Assembly (NCBI GenBank): GCA_020634615.1
Contig: JACKBI010000013.1
Coordinates: 1-64,000 of the forward strand
Reading direction: 5' to 3'
DNA length: 64,000 bases
DNA from: Anaerolineales bacterium
Lineage (GTDB): Bacteria > Chloroflexota > Anaerolineae > JAAEKA01
Below are positions 50,597 to 59,440 of this stretch, one piece after another (the stretch's first letter is position 1; each line of letters begins with the position of its first letter). Position numbers and translations under genes: made by a program. The notes beneath the pieces are model-generated. The model saw only the letters and a list, made by a program, of their open reading frames with translations. It searched no databases and was not told where the DNA came from.

Positions 50597-51523
50597 TTAC
50601 AGCTGCAGTGCTTCCATGCTTGAACGGATCAGCTCGGCAGATTTGCTCAGCCCTTCCTGTTCTTCTGCTGTGAGTTCGATTTCCAGGATCTGTTCGACGC
50701 CGTTACGGCCCAGTTTGACCGGCACGCCGAAGCAGATGTCATCCAGTCCGTACTCGCCCTGCAGGTAGACGGAGCAGGGCAGGATCATCTGGCGATCCTT
50801 GAGGATTGCCTCGACCATCTGCATGGTGGCGGCGCTGGGGGCAAAGAAAGCGCTGCCTTGCTTGAGCAGCGAGACGATCTCACCGCCGCCCTTGCGGGTG
50901 CGCTGGACGATAGCCTCGACGCGGTCGGGGGGCATCAACTGGGTGATGGGGATGCCGGCGACGGTGGAATAGCGCGGCAGCGGCACCATTTCGTCTCCGT
51001 GGCCGCCCATGACGAAGGCGTGGGTGTTCTCGACGCTGACGTTCAACTCCATGGCGATGAAGGTCCGCATACGTGCGCTGTCCAGGATGCCTGCCTGGCC
51101 GATGATCCGCTCGCGCGGCAGGCCCGACTTCTTGTAGGCCAGGTAGACCATGGTGTCCAGCGGGTTGGTGACCAGGATGATGATCGCGTTGGGTGAGTGC
51201 TTGACCACGTTCTCGATGACGCCGCCGACGATCTTGGCGTTGGTGCCGACCAGGTCTTCGCGGGTCATGCCCGGCTTGCGCGGCAAGCCGGCCGTCACCA
51301 CCACGATATCGGAGTTGGCCGTGTCAGCGTAGTCGTTGGTGCCCAGAATGTTGAGGTCATAGCCCTGGATGGGGCCGGCTTCCAGAAGGTCCAGCGCCTT
51401 GCCCTGCGGCATACCCTCGACGATGTCCACCAGGACGACGTCGCCCAGCTCTTTGACTGCACACCAGTGGGCGGCAGTTGCGCCGACGAAGCCGGCGCCG
51501 ACAATAGAAATCTTGTTACGCAT
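50597..51523 (-). CDS. mdh: Malate dehydrogenase
   Basis: A 308-aa NAD-dependent malate dehydrogenase of the LDH-like type. It has the dinucleotide loop KISIVGAGFVGATAAHWCAV, the substrate loop TAGLPRKPGMTREDL with the Arg pair typical of malate rather than lactate, VTNPLDTMVYLAYKKSGLP, and the catalytic His in VMGGHGDEMVPL. GAAAGGAG precedes the ATG on its strand. It acts in the TCA cycle, converting malate and oxaloacetate. Confidence 0.97.
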   Translation of the reverse strand: MRNKISIVGAGFVGATAAHWCAVKELGDVVLVDIVEGMPQGKALDLLEAGPIQGYDLNILGTNDYADTANSDIVVVTAGLPRKPGMTREDLVGTNAKIVGGVIENVVKHSPNAIIILVTNPLDTMVYLAYKKSGLPRERIIGQAGILDSARMRTFIAMELNVSVENTHAFVMGGHGDEMVPLPRYSTVAGIPITQLMPPDRVEAIVQRTRKGGGEIVSLLKQGSAFFAPSAATMQMVEAILKDRQMILPCSVYLQGEYGLDDICFGVPVKLGRNGVEQILEIELTAEEQEGLSKSAELIRSSMEALQL

Positions 51524-51692
51524 TGTTTTCTCCTTTCAATTTGTAAAGAAAACAGAGAGCCACTGATCGCCAGGAATGGCTACGTTTGTGCTCTCTGCTC
51601 GTTGCAGGCGGCAATGCCTCCGGGTTAATCGGGCAATCGGTGAGCGGCGTGTTGGCTGGAAGGTTCACTGATTACCGTTCGCTGCTGGCGTG

Positions 51693-52670
51693 TCAAGCTG
51701 CCAGCGGCGCTTCTTCCAGCACGGGCGATTCACCTGCGTCTGGCGCAGCTCGTCGTGCCACACCGTCGCTCTGGACCACGATTCCATCGGCGGCCAGCAC
51801 GGGAACCAGCGCGGCAATCGCGCATTCCAGCATGGTGAGATCAGGCTCGCGGGTCGTCAGCTTCTGCAGGCCGAGGCCGGGGGCGATCAGTACCCGCATG
51901 ACGCGGTTGTTTCGATGTTGCGCCGAGAAGCGCAGAAATTCGTAGGCAATGCCGGCAACGACCGGGATCAGAACCAGACGCGATGCCAGGCGCAACACCA
52001 ACCCCAGCGGTCCCTCGATCTCTTTGAAGCTCAGCGGAGCGAAGAGAAAGATGCTGATGATCAGCACACCCAGCAGAAAGCTGGTGCCGCAACGCGGATG
52101 GAGCAGGGAGTAGGCTTTCACCCGTTCCGGGGTCAACGGCGCCCCATCCTCGTAAGCGTTGATGGTCTTGTGTTCGGCGCCGTGGTACTGGAAGACCCGG
52201 CGAATGTCCGGCATCTGGCCGATCAGGATGATGTAAAGCAGGAACAGCGCCAGCCGCAGACAGCCCTCGAAAAACGCGGCGGCCAGCACCGTCAGATTGA
52301 ACTGCGCTTCGACCCATCGACCGGCAGCCGCGGGCAGGAAGAAAAACACCGCGACCGCAATGGCCAGCGACACGGCGACTGTGGTCCAGGCCACCGGGCC
52401 GGTGAACTCGACCTCTTCTTCCTCGCTCAACGCCACATCGGCCGACCACATCAGCGATCGTGTGCCGAGGACCAGGGCGTCCCAGAGGAGGGTGACGCCG
52501 CGCACGAAGGGCCACTTCGACCACGGCTTGGTGTAGACCGCCGCGGTCAGCTTCTCCTGATGCACGACGATTTCGTTCGCGGGGTTGCGCACTGCGACGG
52601 CCGCGTATTTGCTGCCGCGCATCATGACGCCTTCGATTACTGCTTGTCCACCGTAGAAAAACTCACTCAT
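51693..52670 (-). CDS. DUF1385-family membrane protein (YqhQ-like)
   Basis: A 325-aa protein with the family opening FYGGQAVIEGVMMRGSKYAA and the later FQYHGAEHKTINAYEDGAPL, followed by HPRCGTSFLLGV, all diagnostic of DUF1385. Several membrane segments span the middle. Family function is not established. It is transcribed away from the AlkD-like gene; the 188-base divergent space between them is purine-rich on the plus strand. Confidence 0.92.
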   Translation of the reverse strand: MSEFFYGGQAVIEGVMMRGSKYAAVAVRNPANEIVVHQEKLTAAVYTKPWSKWPFVRGVTLLWDALVLGTRSLMWSADVALSEEEEVEFTGPVAWTTVAVSLAIAVAVFFFLPAAAGRWVEAQFNLTVLAAAFFEGCLRLALFLLYIILIGQMPDIRRVFQYHGAEHKTINAYEDGAPLTPERVKAYSLLHPRCGTSFLLGVLIISIFLFAPLSFKEIEGPLGLVLRLASRLVLIPVVAGIAYEFLRFSAQHRNNRVMRVLIAPGLGLQKLTTREPDLTMLECAIAALVPVLAADGIVVQSDGVARRAAPDAGESPVLEEAPLAA

Positions 52671-52858
52671 TTGTCAACTCCATCACAATGTGCAGGCATT
52701 GTACCGCAGAGGTTGGGCGGTGTCAACAACGGGGGTGGGGAATAGGGCGTGGGGACTGGAAAGGGGAAAGGAGGGAAACGAAGTGAAAAAGAGGGACAGG
52801 GCGGGATGGTCTTGTGGTAGAATGGGTTGCAAGACTTCACGATTGCAGGAGGTGTATT

Positions 52859-53578
52859 GTGCTCGACATAAGCGAGGAGCGCGCCTGGTTTTTGGACCAG
52901 TTTGAAGCCAATGCGGACACGAAATATCAGGCTGGTCAGCAGATGGTGATGAAGACTGCGCTGCATCTGTACGGCGTGCGCGTGCCTGATCTGCGCCGTC
53001 TTAGCAGTGAGTGGCAGCGCGTCCACAAGGGAATCAGCCGCGACGATCTGCTGGCGATGGTGGAGGCGCTGTGGGTGGGCGAATCGTATGAGGAGCGCTC
53101 CATGGCCATCGAACTGCTGGGGCGCAACAAGCGGATCATTTCCGATCTGACGTGGGACCACTTCGACCGATGGCGGCACCTCGTCGACAACTGGGGGCTG
53201 GACGATGGGCTGGCGACGTCCATCTTTGGCCCGTGGGTTGCGGCTGATCTGCCCGGCCGCCTTTCCTATCTGCCGGCACTGGTTGGCGACCCGGTTGTCT
53301 GGAGCCGGCGGCTGGGTTTGGTGGCCACGGTGCCGCTGAACCGGTCTGCATCGACTGCGCAACCGGATCTGACCTTCATGCTGATCGACCGGCTCAAGGC
53401 GGAGCGCCATCCGATGATCACGAAGGCAGTGTCGTGGGCGCTGCGGACGCTGATCAAGCTCTACCCAGACCGGGTGGCCGCGTATCTCGACGACAACCAG
53501 GATGTGTTGCCCAGCCATGCCGTGCGCGAGGTGCGTAACAAACTGGAGACGGGTCTGAAAAGCGGCAAGACCCCTTAG
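52859..53578 (+). CDS. AlkD-like DNA alkylation repair protein
   Basis: A 239-aa HEAT-repeat glycosylase-like protein of the AlkD family. It shows YGVRVPDLRRLSSEWQRVHK, VEALWVGESYEERSMAIELL and VDNWGLDDGLATSIFGPWV, where the Asp in the VDNWGLDD segment corresponds to the AlkD catalytic region. A later segment is AVSWALRTLIKLYPDRVAAY. The GTG start has AGGAGGTG just upstream. AlkD excises bulky or cationic alkylated bases without flipping them. Confidence 0.9.
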   Translation: MLDISEERAWFLDQFEANADTKYQAGQQMVMKTALHLYGVRVPDLRRLSSEWQRVHKGISRDDLLAMVEALWVGESYEERSMAIELLGRNKRIISDLTWDHFDRWRHLVDNWGLDDGLATSIFGPWVAADLPGRLSYLPALVGDPVVWSRRLGLVATVPLNRSASTAQPDLTFMLIDRLKAERHPMITKAVSWALRTLIKLYPDRVAAYLDDNQDVLPSHAVREVRNKLETGLKSGKTP

Positions 53579-53676
53579 TTTGGCTTTTGTGTACTGCCGG
53601 TGCAACAAAAGCGGGGAGGTATTCGTTCAACTTCATGAACGCCTGACGAAGGTCACACACGGAGGCACAAACGAAT

Positions 53677-54381
53677 ATGGAAATTGCACCGGGCATCTAC
53701 AGTATGTCCCAGTCGAAGGGCGCAAATGTACATGCCTTTCTGCTGGACGACGGCAACGGTTTGACCCTCATCGACACCCTCTACGATACCGACGCCCACC
53801 GAATCCTCGACGAGTTACAGCGCATCGGCAAGACTCCGCAGGACATCAAACACATCGTCATGACCCACTGCCACCGCTCGCATTTGGGCGGGCTGGCGCG
53901 GCTCAAACAACTGAGCGGCGCGCCCATTTACGCTCACGAGTGGGAAGTGGACCTGATCGCCGGCGAGCGCAAGCAGCAACCAGTTTCCTGGCTGCCGCAC
54001 CAGCCGGCGCGCGTCTGGCCGCTCCAGATCGCCCTCAACCTTGGTGTCGCCAAACACCCGCCGGCGACCGTTGACACCTATATCCACGAGGGAGACCAAG
54101 TCGGCCCGCTGCGCATTGTGGGCTGCCCCGGACATTCGCCGGGCCACCTGTCGTTCTGGTGGGAGGAGCGGCGGCTGTTGATCGCCGGCGACGCGATTTG
54201 CACCTGGCCAAAGCTGTTGTTGGGCTGGCGCGGCTTCACGCTGAATCTGCGGCAGCACAAAGAGTCGGTGCGGCGGCTGGCAGAATTCGACAGCGAGATT
54301 CTGTGCGTCGGCCATGGCGATCCGCTGCCATCCGGCGCAGCCGGCCGGATTCGCGCCGCATTGCCGACGCTGGATACATAG
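53677..54381 (+). CDS. MBL-fold hydrolase with altered metal motif
   Basis: A 234-aa metallo-beta-lactamase-fold protein. The usual HxHxDH motif reads HCHRSHLGG, so the metal-ligand Asp is Ser. Other ligands are seen: CPGHSPGHLSFWW (His), IAGDAICTW (Asp) and CVGHGDPL (His). Loss of the Asp may leave a single metal site or another activity. GGAGG lies 11 bases before the ATG. It precedes the cupredoxin-like gene by ten bases. Confidence 0.88.
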   Translation: MEIAPGIYSMSQSKGANVHAFLLDDGNGLTLIDTLYDTDAHRILDELQRIGKTPQDIKHIVMTHCHRSHLGGLARLKQLSGAPIYAHEWEVDLIAGERKQQPVSWLPHQPARVWPLQIALNLGVAKHPPATVDTYIHEGDQVGPLRIVGCPGHSPGHLSFWWEERRLLIAGDAICTWPKLLLGWRGFTLNLRQHKESVRRLAEFDSEILCVGHGDPLPSGAAGRIRAALPTLDT

Positions 54382-54391
54382 GTGGTGCCAT

Positions 54392-55438
54392 ATGGTGAAA
54401 ACACGCGAGTACTGGCTGCAACTTGAGAATCAGCCCTGGGACGCCAGTCCGTGGGGTGTGGATCGCACCAGCGGCAAGATTCTGACTCGGCGCGCGGACG
54501 AGCTGTTTCGCGGCGTTTCTGAGGACGTGCTACGGATTCGGCGATACGAGGAAAACTGGGCCGCGCCTGCTGCGCTTCCGGTTAACCCGTGGGACCTGAC
54601 TGAACCGGACAACGGCGGTGCGGCCGGCGCGTTTCCCGGCGCCGTGCTGACTGCCAAGGTGGCCGATGAGATCAAGGTCCATTTCCGCAACATGGACCAG
54701 CGCGCCAATCTGCCTGCTGAGCAGCGCGTCCACAGCCTGCATGCTCACGGCGTCCAGCGCCGCCCGATCTATGACGGCGCGTATCCGCTGTCGCCACCCG
54801 ATCTGCAGCAGAACAACCGTCGCGGCGACCGGATTGGGCCGGGCGAGAGTTTTACCTACTTGTGGAGCTGTCCACAGAAGGCCGCTGCGGGCGCATGGCT
54901 CTTCCACGACGCGGCGCTGGCCGGTCCGCAGAGTACGGCTCTGGGCGCATTCGGCGTGCTGTTGATTCGCGGACCAGGCGAAATGGAGCCCGATCAGCCG
55001 GCCAGCGCGCTGCGCCGCGCCGGCGACGTCGCCACTGCCTTCTCGGACGTGCCCAAGCCGCCGCGGCAGAGCGAGTACGTGCTGGTGTTTCACCGTTTGC
55101 CAGGCGTCGGACTGTGTCTCAACGGGCGGCAAACGCTGGGCAATACGCCGACGCTGGTGGCTGGTTTTGGCACCCGCATGCGTGTTCATTGCCTGAACGC
55201 GACCGCCGCGCCGCTGACCGTTCACATCCACGGCCACCGCTGGGAACGCGGCGACAGCTACACTGACGCGGAGGTGCTGCCGGCCGGCGGCGGCGCGACG
55301 CTGTCGATCCTGTCCGGCTCGGCTGAAAACGGCGGCGGGATGGGCGAGTGGTTGATCGACGGCGCGGCCGCGGGCGACAACGTTCAGGGGTCGCTATTGG
55401 TGACCGCGGGCGGCGCCGTCACGCTGACGTCGGGTTAA
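54392..55438 (+). CDS. Cupredoxin/multicopper-oxidase-like protein
   Basis: A 348-aa protein built from cupredoxin-like domains. HSLHAHGVQRRPIYDGAYPL is a type-2/3 copper ligand segment, AWLFHDAALAGPQ a reduced second one, and LTVHIHGHRWERGDSY a third. The C-terminal Cys-His pair that carries the type-1 copper in true multicopper oxidases is not seen, and there is no signal peptide. It may bind copper without oxidase activity. It is flanked by an MBL hydrolase and a membrane protein with tight spacing, so it is likely in one operon. Confidence 0.75.
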   Translation: MVKTREYWLQLENQPWDASPWGVDRTSGKILTRRADELFRGVSEDVLRIRRYEENWAAPAALPVNPWDLTEPDNGGAAGAFPGAVLTAKVADEIKVHFRNMDQRANLPAEQRVHSLHAHGVQRRPIYDGAYPLSPPDLQQNNRRGDRIGPGESFTYLWSCPQKAAAGAWLFHDAALAGPQSTALGAFGVLLIRGPGEMEPDQPASALRRAGDVATAFSDVPKPPRQSEYVLVFHRLPGVGLCLNGRQTLGNTPTLVAGFGTRMRVHCLNATAAPLTVHIHGHRWERGDSYTDAEVLPAGGGATLSILSGSAENGGGMGEWLIDGAAAGDNVQGSLLVTAGGAVTLTSG

Positions 55439-55451
55439 CAGGAGGCGAACC

Positions 55452-56276
55452 ATGCAACAACCATTTGTCGCAGTGCCGCGGGCCATGCGCGGCTGGGGAG
55501 CCATCGGCGCCCTGATCGCGGCCATCTTCGCGGTCTGGATGTTCTTCTTCCCCAGTCTGGTGCCGTCGCACTTCGCCTGGGTAGCCGAGCCGCGGCTTGC
55601 GCAGGCGTTCATTGGCGCGGGCTACGTGTTTCGTACTGCATTCTTTCTGCAATTCGTCTTCGCGCGCAACTGGCTGCACATTCGCTGGACCTTCTGGGGC
55701 AATTTGGCGTTCACTGGCACGCTGCTGCTGGCGACACTCTGGCACGCCGACGAGATGAACTGGCGTTTTCTGGTGGCGCATCTGTGGATCATTTTCTACA
55801 CCTATGAGCCGGTGACGATGATCTTTACTGCACCGATGAGCGAAGAGGTGCGCAGGCTGCACCTGACCAGCGGCGGGCCGATTCTACCCTGGTTTCGCCG
55901 CTTCCTGATCTTCGCGGTGGGCCTGTTTTTCCTCATCGGCGCGATGCTGATCATCAATCCTGACTGGCTCAACCTGCGCTGGCCGTGGGACTTGAACGGG
56001 TTTGACGCGCGCATCAGCGCTGCCTGGATGCTGGGCTGGGCGGTGTGGGGTGGCACCATCGCGATGGCGAAGGACTGGGATGAGGTGCGTCTGGCCGGCG
56101 CACTGGGAATTCTCTTTGGCGTGGCGCTGTGTGCCACGCTGGTGGCGTTTCGCAATGAGTTCGCTTTCAACCGGCCGACGTCCATGGGCTACGCCGGCTT
56201 TGCTGTGCTGTTCACAGTGGCGATGGCGTTTTTCTTCTGGCGGCAGGAGCGGGCGCGCCGGCGGATGACCGGGTGA
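55452..56276 (+). CDS. Multi-pass membrane protein of unknown function
   Basis: A 274-aa protein with about seven membrane segments (GAIGALIAAIFAVWMFFFPS; FWGNLAFTGTLLLATLWHAD; RFLIFAVGLFFLIGAMLII). It follows the cupredoxin-like gene by 13 bases and GGAGG precedes the ATG. The His in LWHADEMNW recalls redox or transport proteins, but I do not recognise the family. Its stop falls inside a short tandem repeat. Confidence 0.65.
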   Translation: MQQPFVAVPRAMRGWGAIGALIAAIFAVWMFFFPSLVPSHFAWVAEPRLAQAFIGAGYVFRTAFFLQFVFARNWLHIRWTFWGNLAFTGTLLLATLWHADEMNWRFLVAHLWIIFYTYEPVTMIFTAPMSEEVRRLHLTSGGPILPWFRRFLIFAVGLFFLIGAMLIINPDWLNLRWPWDLNGFDARISAAWMLGWAVWGGTIAMAKDWDEVRLAGALGILFGVALCATLVAFRNEFAFNRPTSMGYAGFAVLFTVAMAFFFWRQERARRRMTG

Positions 56277-56301
56277 CAAAGTGACAAGGTGACAAGGTGA
56301 C
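56274..56301. repeat. TGACAAGG tandem repeat
   Basis: The 8-base unit TGACAA(A/G)G repeats three and a half times, beginning at the stop codon of the membrane-protein gene. Such GTGACAAGG runs are simple-sequence repeats; every unit contains a stop codon. Confidence 0.8.
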
Positions 56302-56426
56302 GCATGGCTGAGTTTGCATCCTGGTCTGCGAGCGGCTTCGCAGCGGAACGAGGCAAGCAAAGGGCGTTCGCCGTGGGCTGAGAATTGTGCTACAATCGAA
56401 GAACGACTGAGCAAAAGGAGGTTGTC

Positions 56427-56753
56427 ATGCCAGCATTGAATGATGCGGCTACCCGCGTTGATCGTGTTCTCTACGGCGAACCGGTGCAGATTGGCGGGTA
56501 CGAGTTGCAGGCGCAGGCCCGGCTGACAGGCTGGGCGGGAGGCATGGAGGCCGATGGTGGCGGCGGCGGCGGCGCGTGGCTCAAGCTGACGCCGACGGCA
56601 TTTCACGTTCGCGATCACGACGGCGGTGAGACGATGGTGCCGATCACCGATCCCCAAGCGGCGGCGATGCGCGGCATGGCAATGCCCGCGGCGATCGTGG
56701 CTGTGATGAGCGTCGTGTTAATGGTTGTGGTGCGCCTATGGCGCGCCCGATGA
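56427..56753 (+). CDS. GerW-like protein 1 with C-terminal membrane segment
   Basis: A 108-aa protein with the glycine-rich loop GGMEADGGGGGGAWLKLTPT and a C-terminal membrane helix (AIVAVMSVVLMVVVRLW). The middle (ETMVPITDPQ) resembles the GerW/YtfJ spore-protein fold. AAAAGGAGG precedes the ATG. It is followed closely by a second member and forms a pair with it. Confidence 0.65.
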   Translation: MPALNDAATRVDRVLYGEPVQIGGYELQAQARLTGWAGGMEADGGGGGGAWLKLTPTAFHVRDHDGGETMVPITDPQAAAMRGMAMPAAIVAVMSVVLMVVVRLWRAR

Positions 56754-56773
56754 AAGAACAGGAGCAAAACCCC

Positions 56774-57172
56774 ATGGAAAACCAGATGGAACAAGTTGCG
56801 TCGCCTGTTGAGCGCATGGTGGAACAGTTTACAGTGTCACGTGCCTTTGGCGAAGTGATCCGCGAGGGTGACACCGCCGTGGTGCCGGTGGCCGAGGTGA
56901 GCACTGTCTTTGGCTATGGCCATGGCAGCGGTGAAGGTCCGGTGCCGACCGGCGAGGGCGAAGACGCGGCCGGCAAGATGGCCAGCGGTGGCGGTGGCGG
57001 TGGTGGCGGGCGCGGCTCGACCACGCCGCGTGGTTACATAACGATCACACCCGACGGTGTGCGCTACGAGCCGATGATGGATCCGCTCAAGATCTCCATG
57101 GCCGGCATCGCATTGACCGCCTGGATTATCTTCTGGGTCGCGATGGTCGTGCGTACCTTTGCAAAGAGATAA
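56774..57172 (+). CDS. GerW (YtfJ)-like protein 2
   Basis: A 132-aa protein of the GerW/YtfJ family: MVEQFTVSRAFGEVIREGDT, VPVAEVSTVFGYGHGSGEG, the poly-Gly run ASGGGGGGGG, YITITPDGVRYEP and a C-terminal membrane helix (GIALTAWIIFWVAMVV). GerW is named from Bacillus spore germination, but homologues occur in non-spore-forming bacteria with unknown roles. GGAG precedes this ATG; an ATG 12 codons earlier would overlap the first gene. Confidence 0.78.
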   Translation: MENQMEQVASPVERMVEQFTVSRAFGEVIREGDTAVVPVAEVSTVFGYGHGSGEGPVPTGEGEDAAGKMASGGGGGGGGRGSTTPRGYITITPDGVRYEPMMDPLKISMAGIALTAWIIFWVAMVVRTFAKR

Positions 57173-57283
57173 ACAGGCAAGCGTCTTGCCGCAAGCAACG
57201 GATCGCCGGTTGTTCCCAGGGTGGAGCAGCCGGCGATTTGCGTAGAGGGGAAAACGGAATGGCCTGGGTTGCCGTATGTGTGG

Positions 57284-57313
57284 TTTACGCGACTCAGCAT
57301 TCGACGGTATAAT
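57284..57313 (+). promoter_or_regulatory. Possible promoter before the VOC/DUF1697 operon
   Basis: TTTACG, 18 bp, TATAAT, 65 bases before the VOC ATG. The -10 is perfect; the -35 is weak. Confidence 0.45.
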
Positions 57314-57378
57314 GCCGTGCGTTTGCCAGATGGAACACGCAGTCAACGTACAATCCGCACGCTGTAGAGGCCAATACC

Positions 57379-57804
57379 ATGAGCGAGTCAAGTTCTCTGG
57401 GCATGCCAGCAATCGCCAACGTCACTCTCGTTGTCCGTAACTACGACGAGGCGATTGCGTACTTCACCGACGCGCTGGGCTTCCGGCTGGTCGAGAACAC
57501 GCCATTGAGCGACGGCAAACGCTGGGTGGTGGTCGCGCCGGCGGGTGGCAAGGCAGGCCTGCTGCTGGCGCGCGCGGCTTCACCGGAGCAGGAAGCGGCC
57601 ATCGGCAACCAGACCGGCGGACGCGTCGCCTTCTTCCTGCACACGGACGACTTCTGGCGCGACTACGATCATATGCACGGCCGCGGCGTCAGGTTCCTTG
57701 AAGAACCGCGCCACGAGGTGTACGGCACGGTCGTCGTGTTCACCGACCTTTACGGCAACAAGTGGGATCTGGTCGAGCCGCGGAATCGAGGGAGCAACCC
57801 ATGA
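57379..57804 (+). CDS. VOC-family (glyoxalase-fold) protein, copy 4
   Basis: A 141-aa protein with VOC features: NVTLVVRNYDEAIAYFTDAL, GGKAGLLLARAASPEQEA, and a C-terminal TDLYGNKWDLVEP with the likely metal Glu. This is the extradiol/glyoxalase I-like branch. It is first of an operon; its stop overlaps the start of the next gene (ATGA). Confidence 0.9.
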   Translation: MSESSSLGMPAIANVTLVVRNYDEAIAYFTDALGFRLVENTPLSDGKRWVVVAPAGGKAGLLLARAASPEQEAAIGNQTGGRVAFFLHTDDFWRDYDHMHGRGVRFLEEPRHEVYGTVVVFTDLYGNKWDLVEPRNRGSNP

Positions 57805-58346
57805 AAGCCTACATCTCCATGCTGCGCGGCATCAACGTCGGCGGCCACAAGAAGATCAAAATGGAAGACCTGCGGGCCATGTACGAGGCGCTGGGGTTCG
57901 AGAACGTGGCAAGCTACGTGCAGAGCGGCAACGTTGTCTTCGACAGCGCCGAAACCAAGCCGGCCGCGCTGGCGGCCAGGATCGAGGCGCAGATCGCGAA
58001 GACCTTCGGCCACGAGGTCTTGGTTTTCATTCGCGACGCCGACGACTTGCGACGCATCATTGCCGGCAACCCGTTCGCCGACCGCGCGAACATCAACCCG
58101 GCGCGGCTGATGGTGGCGTTTCTCAACGAGCCGTTGACCGAGGCGGCAGTGGATGCGCTGGCAGCATCTGACGACTCCGACGACGAGTTCGTGGTTGCCG
58201 GGAAGGAGATCTATCTTTACTTCCCGGATGGCAGCGGACGATCGAAACTGGCCGCGGCGCTATCGGGGAAGAAACTGGGAACGGCGAGCACGACGAGGAA
58301 CTGGAACACGGTAACCGCGCTGGCCGACATGGCGTCCCGCGAATGA
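57801..58346 (+). CDS. DUF1697-family protein
   Basis: A 181-aa protein with the DUF1697 opening YISMLRGINVGGHKKIKMED, then LRAMYEALGFENVASYVQSG and NVVFDS, and a C-terminal STTRNWNTVTALADMA. The fold is a pair of ferredoxin-like domains; the family's function is unknown. It overlaps both neighbours or nearly so, so VOC, DUF1697 and the winged-helix gene are translationally coupled. Confidence 0.93.
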   Translation: MKAYISMLRGINVGGHKKIKMEDLRAMYEALGFENVASYVQSGNVVFDSAETKPAALAARIEAQIAKTFGHEVLVFIRDADDLRRIIAGNPFADRANINPARLMVAFLNEPLTEAAVDALAASDDSDDEFVVAGKEIYLYFPDGSGRSKLAAALSGKKLGTASTTRNWNTVTALADMASRE

Positions 58347-58363
58347 GGCAGCAAGGCAACACG

Positions 58364-59440
58364 ATGGACCAAGCAGCGCTACTCCGTCATCGTCTCCACA
58401 ACCAGGGCATCGCCGGACCACGTCTTGCGACGCCGGCAGATGTCGTCGGCTGGATGGGCGCGGTGCAGGCGCAGGATTATCTGGGCGCGCTCTGGGGCAT
58501 TGGCCTGCGGATGGAGACTGCCACGGAAGCGGATGTCGAGCAGGCGTTGGCCGATCGGACCATCGTGCGCACGTGGCCGATGCGCGGCACGCTGCACTTC
58601 GTCCCGGCCGAGGATGCTCGCTGGATGCTGGCGCTGTTGACGCCGAAGGTGGTGGCCGGCAGCGCGCGCCGCTACAGCGAACTGGGATTGGACGACGCTA
58701 CCTTTGCGCGTAGCCGTGACGTGTTTGCCGAAGCATTGCAAGGTGGGAAACAACTGACGCGCGCTGAACTGGGCCAGGCGCTGGAGGCAGCCGGTATCTC
58801 GTCCGCAGGCCAACGCCTGTATCACATCCTCGGACGGCTGGCACAAGAGGGGATGATCTGTTTCGGCGTCCGGCGCGGCAGGCAGCAAACGTTTGTCCTG
58901 CTTGACGAGTGGCTGCCGGCGACCCGGCAACCAGTGCGCGACGAGGCGCTGGCTGAACTGGCGCGTCGCTACATGACCAGCCACGGTCCGGCGACCGATC
59001 GCGACTTCGCATGGTGGACCGGACTGACGCTGGGCGAGGCACGGGCTGCTCTGGAACTGGCCGGGCCGCAACTGGCACAGGAGGACATCGACGGACAGAC
59101 CCACTGGTGGTCGCCGTCAACGACTGTCAATGACGACCTGGACGCAACCGCCTGGCTGTTGCCAGCCTACGACGAATACACGGTCGGCTACACCGATCGC
59201 AGCGCGCTGCTTGACCCGCCGGGAGAGGCGTATGTGGCCGCCGGCCACAGCATCCTCTTTCCGTCGGTGGTGATCGATGGCAAGGTCGTCGCCACCTGGC
59301 GGCGCACGGTCAAAAAGCATTCGATTGTTATTGAACTCAATCCCTTTGCGCCGCTGTCGGCTGCCGAGATGCAGTTGGTTGGAGCTGCCGCGGACCGGTA
59401 CGGTGCGTTCTTTGGTCTGCCCGCGGAGGTGAAGCGGTAA
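58364..59440 (+). CDS. Winged-helix DNA-binding protein (AlkX/HTH_42)
   Basis: A 358-aa protein of the HTH_42 group, a sister family of YcaQ glycosylases. GWMGAVQAQDYLGALWGIGL holds the QxQ-like catalytic region, RTIVRTWPMRGTLHFVPAED is the family signature, and the C-terminal half has LLPAYDEYTVGYTDRSALLD. Start ATG 58364 is preferred (AAGG upstream), although ATG 58343 overlaps the DUF1697 stop. AlkX-type proteins can unhook crosslinks in other bacteria. Its stop overlaps the DinB-like start. Confidence 0.85.
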   Translation: MDQAALLRHRLHNQGIAGPRLATPADVVGWMGAVQAQDYLGALWGIGLRMETATEADVEQALADRTIVRTWPMRGTLHFVPAEDARWMLALLTPKVVAGSARRYSELGLDDATFARSRDVFAEALQGGKQLTRAELGQALEAAGISSAGQRLYHILGRLAQEGMICFGVRRGRQQTFVLLDEWLPATRQPVRDEALAELARRYMTSHGPATDRDFAWWTGLTLGEARAALELAGPQLAQEDIDGQTHWWSPSTTVNDDLDATAWLLPAYDEYTVGYTDRSALLDPPGEAYVAAGHSILFPSVVIDGKVVATWRRTVKKHSIVIELNPFAPLSAAEMQLVGAAADRYGAFFGLPAEVKR

